Assembly: GCA_019828595.1 (NCBI GenBank)
Contig: JAHQRK010000033.1
Location: 548,589-612,588, forward strand
Source: Aphanomyces cochlioides
Taxonomy: Eukaryota; Oomycota; Saprolegniomycetes; Saprolegniales; Verrucalvaceae
Length of the DNA stretch: 64,000 nucleotides
Direction of reading: 5' to 3'
Part shown: in pieces, positions 21,115 to 30,858 of the stretch
Layout of the letters: each line of letters opens with the position of its first letter
Position numbering within the stretch: position 1 is the first letter of the stretch
The notes under the pieces: generated by a model
Database searches by the model: none
What the model saw: the letters and a program-made list of their open reading frames with translations, nothing else
Told to the model about the DNA's origin: nothing
Translations under genes and position numbers: made by a program

Positions 21115-24114
21115 ATGGTTGCTACCCGCTCGACCAACCCTCGTGCCCCATCTTGCTCCTCCGCGTTCTCTCCCTCGGCGTCCAGCCCCAGCGATATGGA
21201 CGTCATCGTCGTTGCTGACCCATCCCCAAGCGATACCGACATGGCGTCGTCGTTGGAAGAGGACGTCGACGATGCTTCCAACGCTTCGCATCATGACGCG
21301 TCTACGAATCCGCTCCCTACTCCAACGCGCGTTCCGTTTCCACGTCAACGTGCAACCCCTTCGAAACCGCGCCGTTTTGAACCCTTGCCTGTGACTCGCT
21401 CGACGAAGGCTTGCGATCCCGCGAATGATCCAACGACCTCTGACACTTGCGACGAAGCCTGGCAAGACGGCGTTCCAACCTCGGAAGATGTGCTCATGAC
21501 GTCAACGACCTTGCCCGAAGAATCTCCATCAACCACGTCCATCGTGAGTGATGGTGGCTTGCCTGGCAAGACTCCGTTGGGTTCTGTTCCTTTCGAGAAT
21601 GTTCTCTCGACGAGTGATAGTGGCTTCTCGAAGACTCGCTCAAGCACCGACGTCAACATGACGACATGTCAAGGAAGATTCGAGAACAGTCCATCCCTGA
21701 GTGAAGGTCCCTTCTCGAAGAATCCCCCGAGCGACAAGTCCACTCTGGCGACAGGTCAAGATCCCATCGAGACTAGTCGCTCCATGAGTGATGGTCTCTT
21801 CTCGAAGAATCATCGGGCAAGATCTGGAACAATCGCGAACAACCCTGTGGCCAGTGTTGGTCATGGGAATACTCAAGACCAAGTCACCCATGGAAGCTTC
21901 TCGAAGTCCAACGCGAGTGAAGGTCAAACGTGTGACTCTGTCCACCATGGGACAGGGTCCGGACAAGACCAAGCCTCTGACGCACGCTTGAGTGTTGGTC
22001 TGACGCACGACTCGGACTCTCACTCAGTCCGCCAGCCGTCGTCTCAGGCTTCACCCGGATCGCATTTGGAAAACATTTCTCAATCTGGCGGAGCCCAGAC
22101 ACCTGGCCGTGGCCAACCCAACAACCGCCAGGCCCCCAACGACGTATGGGCCTTCCAAGCGCAACAGCGGTCTCAGTCTGCCAAGGCCATCAAGACCAAG
22201 GACGTTGCTCCTTACCAGCCCACGATGGAGGAACTCGAACCCCTCCTTCGCAAGCGTGCTGCTGGAACCCTCACGTTTGAAGACACCCTCCCGATCCAGA
22301 AGCACTCGGCGCGCGGCATCGTCGGCTGGTTGCAGATGCCCACGGGTGCACACACGAAGACCATCGATGTTTCAGCTGCCATGGCATCGATCCTTTTCGA
22401 CAACCAAGCCCTCGGCCTCGACACTGCGATTGCTGACATTGTGAGATGCGAGAAGGACATCCCGAACCGCATGCTCAAGTGGGGTGTTGCCTCTCACGAA
22501 GCGATGACGAAGCTGCGAGGCATCGCGTTTAAGATTCAAGTCGCTCGAGATGGCTCGTCCCAACACTTCACGATGAACGTTCCGCACGTCCTCGGCGGAT
22601 TTTTCATGGACATCCCTCAAGGCCTTCAAGATCAAGACGAAGAGCGCCTGATCTTCGACGTCATGACCAAGTTGGAGCCACGCTTCCTGTGGGGCTCCTA
22701 CCCCAACGTTTCCTCTTCAAGCGGTATGGCGAGCTCTCGGTACCGCCTTTACTTTGAAGGAACCTCCGTACCAACGACCATACAGCGCGACGGCCGTCTC
22801 GTCGAAGAAATTCTTTTCAAGGGCCGTTGTCTCCGCGTGTACGGTCAAGGGTGGTATTTTCGTGACAAGAACTTGGTTCGTTTGGACCTTGATGCAACGT
22901 CCCGCCAATATGGATTGAACAAGCCAGCTCCCAGCCCAACCAACCCGCCTTCTTCGACTCCCAAGGCGCCAAAACGTCGGAAAACTGCGCAAGCCAACCC
23001 TCCGCAGTGGACTGGCGTCAAGGCGTCGAGAGGCAAGCGCAAGAAGACGCAACAGCAAGTGGATTCCCCCGAGCATGGCCGCTCTTGGATTTCGCCCAAC
23101 ATGTTTGAAGCCCTCGACGAACGTGTGTGTGTCAACCCCGAGGAACACGTTGCTCAGTTTGGCGATTACAAGATCTCAACGATTGTACCCAAGCTGGACG
23201 TCTCGGATGACCCTCCCCACCTCCCTACGTCCGGTCAATTTGTCGGCGGCACCAAGATCCAAGATGGCGTTCCCAAGCGCATAGAAATGTCTCTTGACGA
23301 AATTCTCGCCGAACTACAAGACCTCGACACCAAGACAGCCAAAGTTCCATTGCATCTCTCAACCCAAGTCGAAGATGCAGTGACCAACAGCTCGTTCAAC
23401 CTTGCCCAACTCATCAACGACGGCCGCGTCGACATGCTGTGTAGCCATCTCGAGCGTTCCCCGATTGAATTTGGCTTGCAACTGCACCGACTTTTTGATG
23501 AAGACCGTGCATGCTTTGAGTACTTTGTGAGACAACGCCTCCTCCATCGGTGGCTTCGAGCGACTTGGGGTGGAGACAAACCGTTCTCCCAGCTGTACTC
23601 ATTGACGTGGGGTGTGCGTATGACCCGCGAGCACGTTCAAGCCATCTTCAGCAACATCGAGCTATTCAAGAACATCGACTTCATCGATACTACCATTGAC
23701 GGCGACGAGATTTCCCTCCACCGCGGCGACCTGGAAGAAGTGTTGGCTGTGGCAGAAGTTCTCTTGGCCATTCATGCTCCAACGTACTACAACAGTGATG
23801 CTGCGATCGTGGCCTCTACCAAGTACCCGGTCACTGCACTGGCTTCTCATTTGGGCTCCCGCTGTTTGTCGGGCGTATCGCTATCTGCCATATTGCTTGA
23901 CACGAGCTTCGGCCTCTTGATTTGGAATATCATGGAAACGTTGTATGCCGGCGAAGACGAGAAGTCGCGATACGTCTTGACCACGATCCTGGAATTCCAT
24001 GAGGCTGGCTCCCTGGACCCCACCTTCGACAACCAAGTGATGTTCCAACCCGACACTCAGACACTCATGCTGGGAGATGTTGCGAACGCAACGTCTGTCG
24101 CGTTCCGTGGCTAA
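21115..24114 (+). CDS. LINE B ORF1 protein (999 aa), copy B-2
   Basis: The start is the ATG at 21115, 54 bp into the element and aligned with the B-1 start; the frame happens to stay open back through the tRNAs but that part is host sequence. Residues 1-320 are Ser/Pro/Asp-rich and include imperfect repeats containing a GxFSK motif with about 87-bp spacing (21612-21910). Residues 340-480 contain a conserved block (PTMEELEPLL, TLPIQKHS, GWLQMP). Residues about 494-590 look like an RRM (FFMDIP, RYRLYFEG, FKGRCLRVYGQGW). A basic linker follows, then a C-terminal domain (residues about 870-960, EEVLAVAEVL, YYNSDAA) also found in family A. By family it should bind the element RNA and form the RNP with ORF2. 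Confidence 0.88.
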   Translation: MVATRSTNPRAPSCSSAFSPSASSPSDMDVIVVADPSPSDTDMASSLEEDVDDASNASHHDASTNPLPTPTRVPFPRQRATPSKPRRFEPLPVTRSTKACDPANDPTTSDTCDEAWQDGVPTSEDVLMTSTTLPEESPSTTSIVSDGGLPGKTPLGSVPFENVLSTSDSGFSKTRSSTDVNMTTCQGRFENSPSLSEGPFSKNPPSDKSTLATGQDPIETSRSMSDGLFSKNHRARSGTIANNPVASVGHGNTQDQVTHGSFSKSNASEGQTCDSVHHGTGSGQDQASDARLSVGLTHDSDSHSVRQPSSQASPGSHLENISQSGGAQTPGRGQPNNRQAPNDVWAFQAQQRSQSAKAIKTKDVAPYQPTMEELEPLLRKRAAGTLTFEDTLPIQKHSARGIVGWLQMPTGAHTKTIDVSAAMASILFDNQALGLDTAIADIVRCEKDIPNRMLKWGVASHEAMTKLRGIAFKIQVARDGSSQHFTMNVPHVLGGFFMDIPQGLQDQDEERLIFDVMTKLEPRFLWGSYPNVSSSSGMASSRYRLYFEGTSVPTTIQRDGRLVEEILFKGRCLRVYGQGWYFRDKNLVRLDLDATSRQYGLNKPAPSPTNPPSSTPKAPKRRKTAQANPPQWTGVKASRGKRKKTQQQVDSPEHGRSWISPNMFEALDERVCVNPEEHVAQFGDYKISTIVPKLDVSDDPPHLPTSGQFVGGTKIQDGVPKRIEMSLDEILAELQDLDTKTAKVPLHLSTQVEDAVTNSSFNLAQLINDGRVDMLCSHLERSPIEFGLQLHRLFDEDRACFEYFVRQRLLHRWLRATWGGDKPFSQLYSLTWGVRMTREHVQAIFSNIELFKNIDFIDTTIDGDEISLHRGDLEEVLAVAEVLLAIHAPTYYNSDAAIVASTKYPVTALASHLGSRCLSGVSLSAILLDTSFGLLIWNIMETLYAGEDEKSRYVLTTILEFHEAGSLDPTFDNQVMFQPDTQTLMLGDVANATSVAFRG

Positions 24115-27100
24115 GGTGGTCGCGGCCGGTCTCTTCACCAAGTTCCCCATACTCGAACTGACCACTGCCAACCTCAATGGGCTGAAAGACAACGGACATC
24201 TTGTGGCGCGGCGACTCCAAATTCCGACCCAAGCCGTTTTCTTTCAAGAAACCAAAATCAATAACATCAAACATCTCGAAACCTTCCAACTCCACCTCAA
24301 CAACGAAGTAGGCGTTGGCAAATACAAGCTCTTCACCAACGATCTCCGCACTGATCGCGTCGACTCACTCAACAATCGGCGCTGCGGTGTGGCATCGTAT
24401 TTCCATGGATCCATGCCTGGATTCCTCGACCTGCAACACTTGACCACCCATGACCGACCTGGAAGATACATGGTTGTTCGAACTCAGTGGGACGGCGTTC
24501 CTGTGTACTTTCACAACGTCTATGCCCCGGTTATCGCTCACTCTCGAGCACCGTTTTTCGACGATCTGCCTCGCGACTTTGAAGACGACAGCATTCACTT
24601 TGTCGGAGGCGATTTCAACTTACCCCTGGAAGAGCATCTGGACGCGACTCGACCTCGCCAAGACCACAACGCTGGTAAGGCGGAATGCATTGCCTGGCTT
24701 TCAGCACTTGGTGTTATCGATGCGTGGAGGATGCACCACCCCAACGAGCGCGTTTACAGCGGCCCTGGTCGAAGCAACCGCCTCGACTACCTGTTTGTGG
24801 ACCAAGATATCGTCGCTCAAACGTACGCACGTTCAAGCTATTCCCCAAGCAGCTTTGCAGGCGACCACATGGAACACAAAGTGGTCCTCTCCTGCGAGCA
24901 GCGAGCTCCCGACCGAAGTTACTGGCGCCTCCCCCGTGAGCTCTTAAAGAACCCTCAAGTAGTCGCAGCGATCAAGGCCGAAGCCAATCAACTTTTGGAC
25001 GAGATGCGCGCAGACGACACTCAAAACTTTGGCGCAAAGTGGTACGGCTGGTTGAAGAGAATGAAGAAGCGTCTCCAAGTCAGTCATCGCCAGTACATTG
25101 ACTCGATGAAGTACACACTCAACAGCCTCAAGATGAAGTGGCTTACTTCCCGCCGAGCATTCGACATGGGACTCGTTGAGACATCCATTGTTAATACCGC
25201 CCGTCAAGCCCTTGACACTGCCCGCAGCGAGTACCGACAGTTCAACCTGGATCAGCAATTCGACTTTCACGCCAACGTCAACGAGCGAGGTACCAGTCAC
25301 TTTTTTCGTCGACCCAAGGGGATCAAAGTGCCGCTCTCGTCCGTGACAATCAACGGTGTAACGTCGACTGACCCGTCTGAAGTCAAGGCTGGTTTTACGT
25401 CTCATTGGAAAAACATCATGGTCACTCCAAGAGACCAACCACCGTTGAATCGGGCCCGTCGCCGAGCTATCATTCGAGCCATTACTCGACGTCTCACTCA
25501 AGAACAGCGCGACGCTCTGGAAAGTCCTCTCACGGCGGAAGACCTGTGCGGCGCGCTCAAGTCTATGAACCCGAACAAGTCTCCTGGTTCAGACGGCTGG
25601 CCTGCAGCTTTCTTTCAAGTCTCCCCGGACGTATTCGCCCAAATCCTGCTCAAGGTGTTCAACTACCAACTCACCCATCACGGTCACCTCCTGCTCCAAC
25701 AACGCCGAAGTGCAGTGGCGCTCTTGTTCAAGGCTGGAGACAGAGGCGACCCTGGCAACTATCGGCCGATTACTCTCATGTCGGTTGAAGTCAAGATTCT
25801 ATCGCGGGCGCTGGCCTACCGTCTTGCACAAGTTGCCCCATACCTCGCTCACCCAAGCCAAGCTGGTTTTGTCCCTGGCCGTCGCTTGCACGACCACGTG
25901 ATGCTGGTACAAGCATTGCAGACTTTCTGTACCAATGAAGACCACGACTACTACGCGACGTTTCTCGACTTTTCCAAGGCATACGATATGGTTGACCAAG
26001 GCTTTCTCTTCGACGTACTCAAGGAGATGAACATCGGTCCCACATTTGTGTCTTGGGTTCAGTTGCTTTACAATACGCCTCTGGTCCAGATCATTTTCAA
26101 CGACGGTCTTGGCCCTACCATACGGCCTACCCGCGGAGTCAAGCAAGGTTGCCCCCTATCGTGCATGCTCTTCGTACTTTACCTCGAGCCACTCGGCGAA
26201 ATGCTACGCGGATCTCCTGATTTTGGTATTCCCCTTCCAAATGGAGACTCACTGACGAGCATCTACTTTGCCGACGACACGACTCTACTCTCGTCATCCC
26301 TCCAAGCGGCGGTCGAGCAAATGGCAATTGTCGAAGACTTTTGCTCTGTGTCTGGAGCTCGTCTCAACGTTGCCAAGTGCATGACTTTGGCGCTCAACAA
26401 CAATCTCGATATCGAAGACATCGACGATGGTGGCCTCTTGAACGTCTTGCCGAGCGAGAAGCCAGTGAAATACCTTGGTATTCTCTTTGGCCACCGACTG
26501 CCGCGCGATTTTCAAGTCCAGCAACTGAACGACAAGTTTCTGACTGCGTTTCAAACGTGGGGAAGTCGTGCGCGAACCATCCAAGGCCGCAAACTCATCG
26601 TATCGACCATGTTGTTGTCGTTGTTATGGCATGTCACGGCTGCAGTGTATGTGCCTCCAACGATGGTTGCCGTTTGGCAAAGAATGGTCAACAAGTACAT
26701 CCTTGGTCGGAAGACGCAAATCACCGACCATCATCGCTCAACTATTTGCCGCAAGTGGCAGTTCGATCAAAAACTCGGCCTCGGTATTCCGCATGTGGCT
26801 TCGAAGCTTCGGACTCAGCGACTGCTGCGGCTCCAACTCTTGATGCAGCCCAATTCACCCAACACATTTGCCCCATGGAAGTTGCTTGTCAAGAGACAAT
26901 TTTCCCGTGTCATGAACAAGCTGTATCGCGACACCCACCCGTTCGACTTTCTCACGTACTTCCCCAACCACAGCTCCAAGTGGTTGTTTTTGTGGGAGCT
27001 GCATCCTCTTTGGCACGACATTTGGCATCAATGGGCCGCCACACCTATGGCCAAGCGAACCGCTTCGCCACCAAGCCTCGAAGAACTTTTGAACCTCCCC

Positions 27101-28231
27101 GTGTGGCTGACATCCTACCCCGCTCTGCAAGTTGGTCCTGCGGGTGCTACATCAAATGTCGTGAAGACTGCTCTGTGTCGTCGATGGTGTAGACATGCGT
27201 CTCAAAACGGTTTCCACTGCCTCAAAGACTTCTTGACACGGCAAGGGACATGGCCTACAAGAGCTGCGTTTATTGATCGACTGTCATCCAACAACCGTGC
27301 GGCACAAGTGACGTTACAAGCGAACGGCGCGATGGGATTTGCAGCACCCGAACGTGCTGGTCAAGTTTATAGCCACCTCACCAAGATATTCGACCAAGTC
27401 CTCCGCACGTCTGGCGTTCGAACTGGAACTGCTTTGACCGATATCGATACAACAAGTCACCCTTTCAAGGCACTTTTCAAAGATCAATTGCTATCCTTCG
27501 AGCGTTGGCCCAAGCGACTCGTATCACGTTTGGCGCATCACGCCCCTTCGGATGGAAAACCGCACCCAGTGGCGACATCGTCCCGCGTCGAGCAACAAGA
27601 TATTGCGACCTACGTGCGACTCATCCGCAAAACATGCCGTTGGCCGCCTCCCCTCCATGGCGACGTTTGGTTTCGACTGTTGTTCAACATGCTGCCTGTC
27701 AACTCGCGCTTGTTCTACTTGCAACCTCAGCAGCCAGACGTAATTTGCTGTGTCTATACCAATTGCGACGCACCGGAGAACCAACACCACGCCTTCCACA
27801 CCTGCTCTCGCGTGTATCCCCTTTGGCGTTTTCACGCGACCGCTTGGCGATGCTTCGGTGTCAATTTCGATTGGACTGCCATCACCAACATCGACCGCTT
27901 TCAAGTCAACGAACGCGGTAGCCAGCTTCAAGACATACTGTTTGTGCTCTGGGCTCTTCTGTGTGCTTCCAACCTTCACTATATTTGGACAACGCACAAC
28001 GCCGCCAAGTTCGAATCGAAGAAGCCGCCTCCGCCAGAAATTTGGCAAGAAGTCAGCTTCATCCGATGGCATGCATCGATCCGCAGATGGCTTCGCCTCC
28101 AAGAAGTTGACAGCCCTCAACGAGTGGAAGCAATTTCAGCAATCAATACTTTGCATAGACAACCTGTCTATCGCCCACTGGTAGCCAAGTACCCGACTTT
28201 GCTCGCGCTCCAACCTTCAGCCCCAAATTAA
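24077..28231 (+). CDS. LINE B ORF2 protein: APE endonuclease / reverse transcriptase (1384 aa), copy B-2
   Basis: It starts at ATG 24077 inside ORF1, overlapping by 38 nt in the +1 frame. The APE endonuclease occupies residues 20-270, with N34, E58, Y149, D179 and N181 in GGDFN, D237 in RLDY and D263-H264. The reverse transcriptase spans residues 540-800, with NYRP at 561, DFSKAYD from 631 (catalytic D631), KQGCPLS and FADD at 731-734. A C-terminal knuckle CX4CX7HX4C lies at 1225-1243. No RNase H is apparent. APE plus the C-terminal CCHC places it in the L1/Tx1 superfamily, which includes many site-specific LINEs. The enzyme should nick the tRNA-sense strand between nt 14 and 15 of tRNA-Ala and prime cDNA there. 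Confidence 0.95.
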   Translation: MLRTQRLSRSVAKVVAAGLFTKFPILELTTANLNGLKDNGHLVARRLQIPTQAVFFQETKINNIKHLETFQLHLNNEVGVGKYKLFTNDLRTDRVDSLNNRRCGVASYFHGSMPGFLDLQHLTTHDRPGRYMVVRTQWDGVPVYFHNVYAPVIAHSRAPFFDDLPRDFEDDSIHFVGGDFNLPLEEHLDATRPRQDHNAGKAECIAWLSALGVIDAWRMHHPNERVYSGPGRSNRLDYLFVDQDIVAQTYARSSYSPSSFAGDHMEHKVVLSCEQRAPDRSYWRLPRELLKNPQVVAAIKAEANQLLDEMRADDTQNFGAKWYGWLKRMKKRLQVSHRQYIDSMKYTLNSLKMKWLTSRRAFDMGLVETSIVNTARQALDTARSEYRQFNLDQQFDFHANVNERGTSHFFRRPKGIKVPLSSVTINGVTSTDPSEVKAGFTSHWKNIMVTPRDQPPLNRARRRAIIRAITRRLTQEQRDALESPLTAEDLCGALKSMNPNKSPGSDGWPAAFFQVSPDVFAQILLKVFNYQLTHHGHLLLQQRRSAVALLFKAGDRGDPGNYRPITLMSVEVKILSRALAYRLAQVAPYLAHPSQAGFVPGRRLHDHVMLVQALQTFCTNEDHDYYATFLDFSKAYDMVDQGFLFDVLKEMNIGPTFVSWVQLLYNTPLVQIIFNDGLGPTIRPTRGVKQGCPLSCMLFVLYLEPLGEMLRGSPDFGIPLPNGDSLTSIYFADDTTLLSSSLQAAVEQMAIVEDFCSVSGARLNVAKCMTLALNNNLDIEDIDDGGLLNVLPSEKPVKYLGILFGHRLPRDFQVQQLNDKFLTAFQTWGSRARTIQGRKLIVSTMLLSLLWHVTAAVYVPPTMVAVWQRMVNKYILGRKTQITDHHRSTICRKWQFDQKLGLGIPHVASKLRTQRLLRLQLLMQPNSPNTFAPWKLLVKRQFSRVMNKLYRDTHPFDFLTYFPNHSSKWLFLWELHPLWHDIWHQWAATPMAKRTASPPSLEELLNLPVWLTSYPALQVGPAGATSNVVKTALCRRWCRHASQNGFHCLKDFLTRQGTWPTRAAFIDRLSSNNRAAQVTLQANGAMGFAAPERAGQVYSHLTKIFDQVLRTSGVRTGTALTDIDTTSHPFKALFKDQLLSFERWPKRLVSRLAHHAPSDGKPHPVATSSRVEQQDIATYVRLIRKTCRWPPPLHGDVWFRLLFNMLPVNSRLFYLQPQQPDVICCVYTNCDAPENQHHAFHTCSRVYPLWRFHATAWRCFGVNFDWTAITNIDRFQVNERGSQLQDILFVLWALLCASNLHYIWTTHNAAKFESKKPPPPEIWQEVSFIRWHASIRRWLRLQEVDSPQRVEAISAINTLHRQPVYRPLVAKYPTLLALQPSAPN

Positions 28232-28344
28232 CAAGCCCCAAGTATTTATTCAACAAGTCAAAAATCGCTGTACTCCAAAGCCCAAAGTAGAAAATCTGCT
28301 GAAGCATTTGGAAGTGGGATGAGCCGTTAGTAGGCAATATTAGT

Positions 28345-28371
28345 ATTAGTAGATATTGAAAGTCTATTAAT
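28345..28371 (+). promoter_or_regulatory. 3'-terminal hairpin of LINE B-2
   Basis: A stem ATTAGTAGA with TCTATTAAT (one G-U pair) around a 9-nt loop, placed 17 bp before the element end. It is positionally equivalent to the hairpin of B-1 at 18224-18247. Confidence 0.55.
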
Positions 28372-28388
28372 ATACCTCCCCATTGCAG

Positions 28389-28402
28389 TGAGCTACATCC
28401 CC
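28389..28402 (-). repeat. Target-site duplication of B-2, right copy
   Basis: A 14-bp stub of tRNA-Ala nt 1-14 joined to the native spacer; the left copy is the 5' end of the intact tRNA-Ala at 21047-21060. Confidence 0.9.
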
Positions 28403-29088
28403 TTTTTACTGTTCTTTTGTGTCTGTGCATCAAGTCCGCCAAATCGTCCACTTTCTTGTTCTTGTCTGTACAAGGATAGATTGTGACGACCCTTTTGCAA
28501 CCAGGCATTCGTCGTGTCTACGGGATACTTGTATGCCAAAATGTCCCGTGGAGACTGTCGATTTCTTGTCGGCTTGTTGGAGAACTCGTTGGTGTGGATG
28601 AAGCTGTTGCAAACCCGTTTTTTGACAGTACGTCGATTTCTGGTCGTCTTTTTTTGGTATCTGAGGGTGTGAATCGATAGAGCTTTTCAAAAGCAAGAGT
28701 TTGCAAGTAGTTTGAGGTCAATCGGAGCAATATTGCAAAAGTTATGAGCAAAAAACGATTTCGACCGATGGGACACGAACCGTTCACACCAAAAAGTGTC
28801 AAGCGATTGACAACAAAAGAGATGTTTTCTATCCTTCTTTATCCATGTGACGCGACCACAAACACCATTCAAAGTGCTGTACACATTCTGGTTCAACCAT
28901 TTCATTGCACATCGACCAAGTGATTCCAAGAAATATACTGTTCAAAGTCTAACTGTTATATTTTCCATTGTGGACAGTGTATACTTGTCAAGTTGAATAC
29001 AGATAATGTTGGAAAAGAAGTGTCCTACAGAGGTGAAAAGGAGATCGCGTGAAAGAGTAGTGTCCTGAATAGAAAGAAGCTAAAAAGA
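28403..29088. repeat. Array spacer, unit 5
   Basis: Same spacer; no gene seen. T5 terminator at 29082-29086. Confidence 0.9.
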
Positions 29089-29160
29089 TGCGCCTGCCGG
29101 GAGTCGAACCCGGGATGTCACGGCCACAACGTGAAGTACTGACCACTATACTACAGACGC
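29089..29160 (-). tRNA. tRNA-His(GTG), unit 5
   Basis: Complete gene with encoded G-1 at 29161. Upstream lies the tRNA-Ala 3' half and then the 3' end of LINE A-3. Confidence 0.94.
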
Positions 29161-29218
29161 CTGGAGAAGCAGGGTATCGATCCCTGTACCTCCCGCATGC
29201 TAAGCGGTTAACTGAGTA

Positions 29219-29249
29219 TATTAAAGAATTAATATGGCCCAAAAGGGCC
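29219..29249 (-). promoter_or_regulatory. 3'-terminal double hairpin of LINE A-3
   Basis: Two adjacent perfect stems lie just inside the element 3' end: TATTAA/TTAATA with loop AGAA (29219-29234) and GGCCC/GGGCC with loop AAAA (29236-29249). Only the 11-bp tail lies beyond. This is the expected place for the structure bound by the ORF2 protein when priming. Confidence 0.6.
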
Positions 29250-30286
29250 GCAAACTAGACTTTCGATTTTGGCTTCATAGGTCGCATAATAAATATGTGT
29301 TGCGAAATGTGACCTTGGAAGGTTCTTGTGGAAAATCGTCCAGTGTTGCTTAACCGAAATAGACTTGGGTGTGGGGTAATTTGGAGGAACCATGGCAGAA
29401 AGAAAATGTTGCATGGCGATTCAGGCTGTGAAAAAATTCAACAGTATAGAGAAGAGCCATACAAGCAACTTTCTTTTCATGACCATCTTGATCCGAGTTG
29501 TGGTGGTGGAGATACGAGGCAATTTCGGGTTGACTGTGGAGGACTTGAAAATTTGTATACAAAAGTCTTGATAAAAATTCCAAGTGGAGGTACGCAGTGA
29601 AAAAGGCCAAGTAAATAAAAGCTTGAGTTGGGGTCGATCCATGAATAAATAAATCGACAGGAGAGGAAGGCCAAAAATTGACAAAAGGGTCGAAACAGAG
29701 TAAAATCAGGCCCAAGGAAAATAAATTGGCAAGAGGTAGGAGCCCAAAAAATCCAAAAAGGTCGTGGCCAATTTAATTCGACCTCAGGAGGCCGAATTAA
29801 ATCGCTGTAACCATGGGAAAAGCTGGGTTTGAGAGAAAAGACCATCCAAAATAAAATGTTCTTGGACGATTTGACCAGCCAAAAAAATCAACGAGGTCGG
29901 TCGTTCCATGACAAGCAAAGTTGATTTCAGGAGCGTCTTCATCGGAGTTGATGGTGGCGAGATAGAGGGAAAATCCCTTGTGGGTTGGGCTTTTGGGGTA
30001 AACCTCCCAAAAATAATAAAAAAGGGTAAAATATTTGGGAGGAGCCATTTTGACATGCGCCATGGGCGGATAGGTCTCGAGCGCGAGCATCGTCGGAGCT
30101 GGATTTCGAACGGCGCCGCGGTGCATGGAGCCACTTGGCAGAATCGTAGCGACGATACGTACGAAGGATAGCGCACCATTAGAATCGCCATAGGTAGTGT
30201 GTAGCGGGAGAGCGCTAGCCAAAACCAGTGTTTTTTCCAATCGGGCGTCTCGGCGGCCAAATTTGAAGGAGTCATAACTTCCGAAC

Positions 30287-30858
30287 GGCTATGAGATAGA
30301 TAGCCATACTTGGTGTCCTCCATCAATGGAGGCTAGCGGTGGATGCACCATATTAATCGGTGCATATAGAGTCGTGTAGCTGAAATGAGCTACGATGGTC
30401 GTTTTGGAGCCTTATCGGCTCAAAATGGTTTGGAATCGGAAGTTGGGTTCCTGTGCTGCTATCATGGTGCTTGATAGCTCAAATCCATCGCGAGGACATT
30501 CTCGAGCCTCTCCAACTCTAAGTTGGGCGATCGGAGTTGATTTGCGTTCAGGAGCCATTCCGATGAGTTTTAGCCATTTCACCAAAAGTTGTCGGGGCGA
30601 CGGCAAGTAGGTTCCAGGGCTTCAATCATCGCTCTTGATGGCTTAAAACACTCGTCTAGCCATGATAGGATGGAAAAGAGTCATAGCCGGTCGATTGGAA
30701 ATGATTTGCGACCTGTAGCCGACTTAAGGTTTTGTAGCCGGTGGATAGGGGCGGTTGACATTTTGGATTGAGGATTGCGAGCAAACCAGGATGTTTCAGG
30801 GCGTTCTAACGCTTTGGCTAGTCGTAATAAGTGGTGGAGCCACCCACTAGACCCCTAG
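30287..30858 (-). other. Cluster of short perfect hairpins in LINE A 3' UTR
   Basis: The stems are 30287-30305 (GGCTAT/ATAGCC), 30317-30332 (CCTCCAT/ATGGAGG), 30343-30365 (ATGCACC/GGTGCAT), 30376-30393 (GTAGCT/AGCTAC), 30407-30421 (GAGCC/GGCTC), 30458-30478 (GCTATCA/TGATAGC), 30491-30504, 30512-30526 (CCAACT/AGTTGG), 30530-30564 (ATCGGA/TCCGAT), 30591-30601 (GTCG/CGAC), 30801-30812 (GCGTT/AACGC), 30833-30844 and 30847-30858. The density is highest from 30287 to 30601. The cluster is present in A-2, A-4, A-5 and A-6. Confidence 0.65.

Larger units (their letters stand above)
21061..28388 (+). mobile_element. LINE family B copy B-2, full length (7328 bp), both ORFs open
   Basis: It reads opposite to the tRNAs, with 14-bp duplications at 21047-21060 and 28389-28402. 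The order is a 54-bp 5' UTR sharing its start with B-1, ORF1 (999 residues), a 38-nt overlap, ORF2 (1384 residues) and a 157-bp 3' UTR that ends in a hairpin and CTCCCCATTGCAG. There is no poly(A) tail and no ORF3. This is the best candidate for an active autonomous B element. Confidence 0.95.

Noticed and set aside
29784..30326. 180-codon and 147-codon minus-strand frames in the LINE A 3' UTR
   Set aside because: Two overlapping frames of similar length with no motif, lying over the hairpin-rich region; an indel in A-6 breaks them. Probably chance frames in non-coding RNA.
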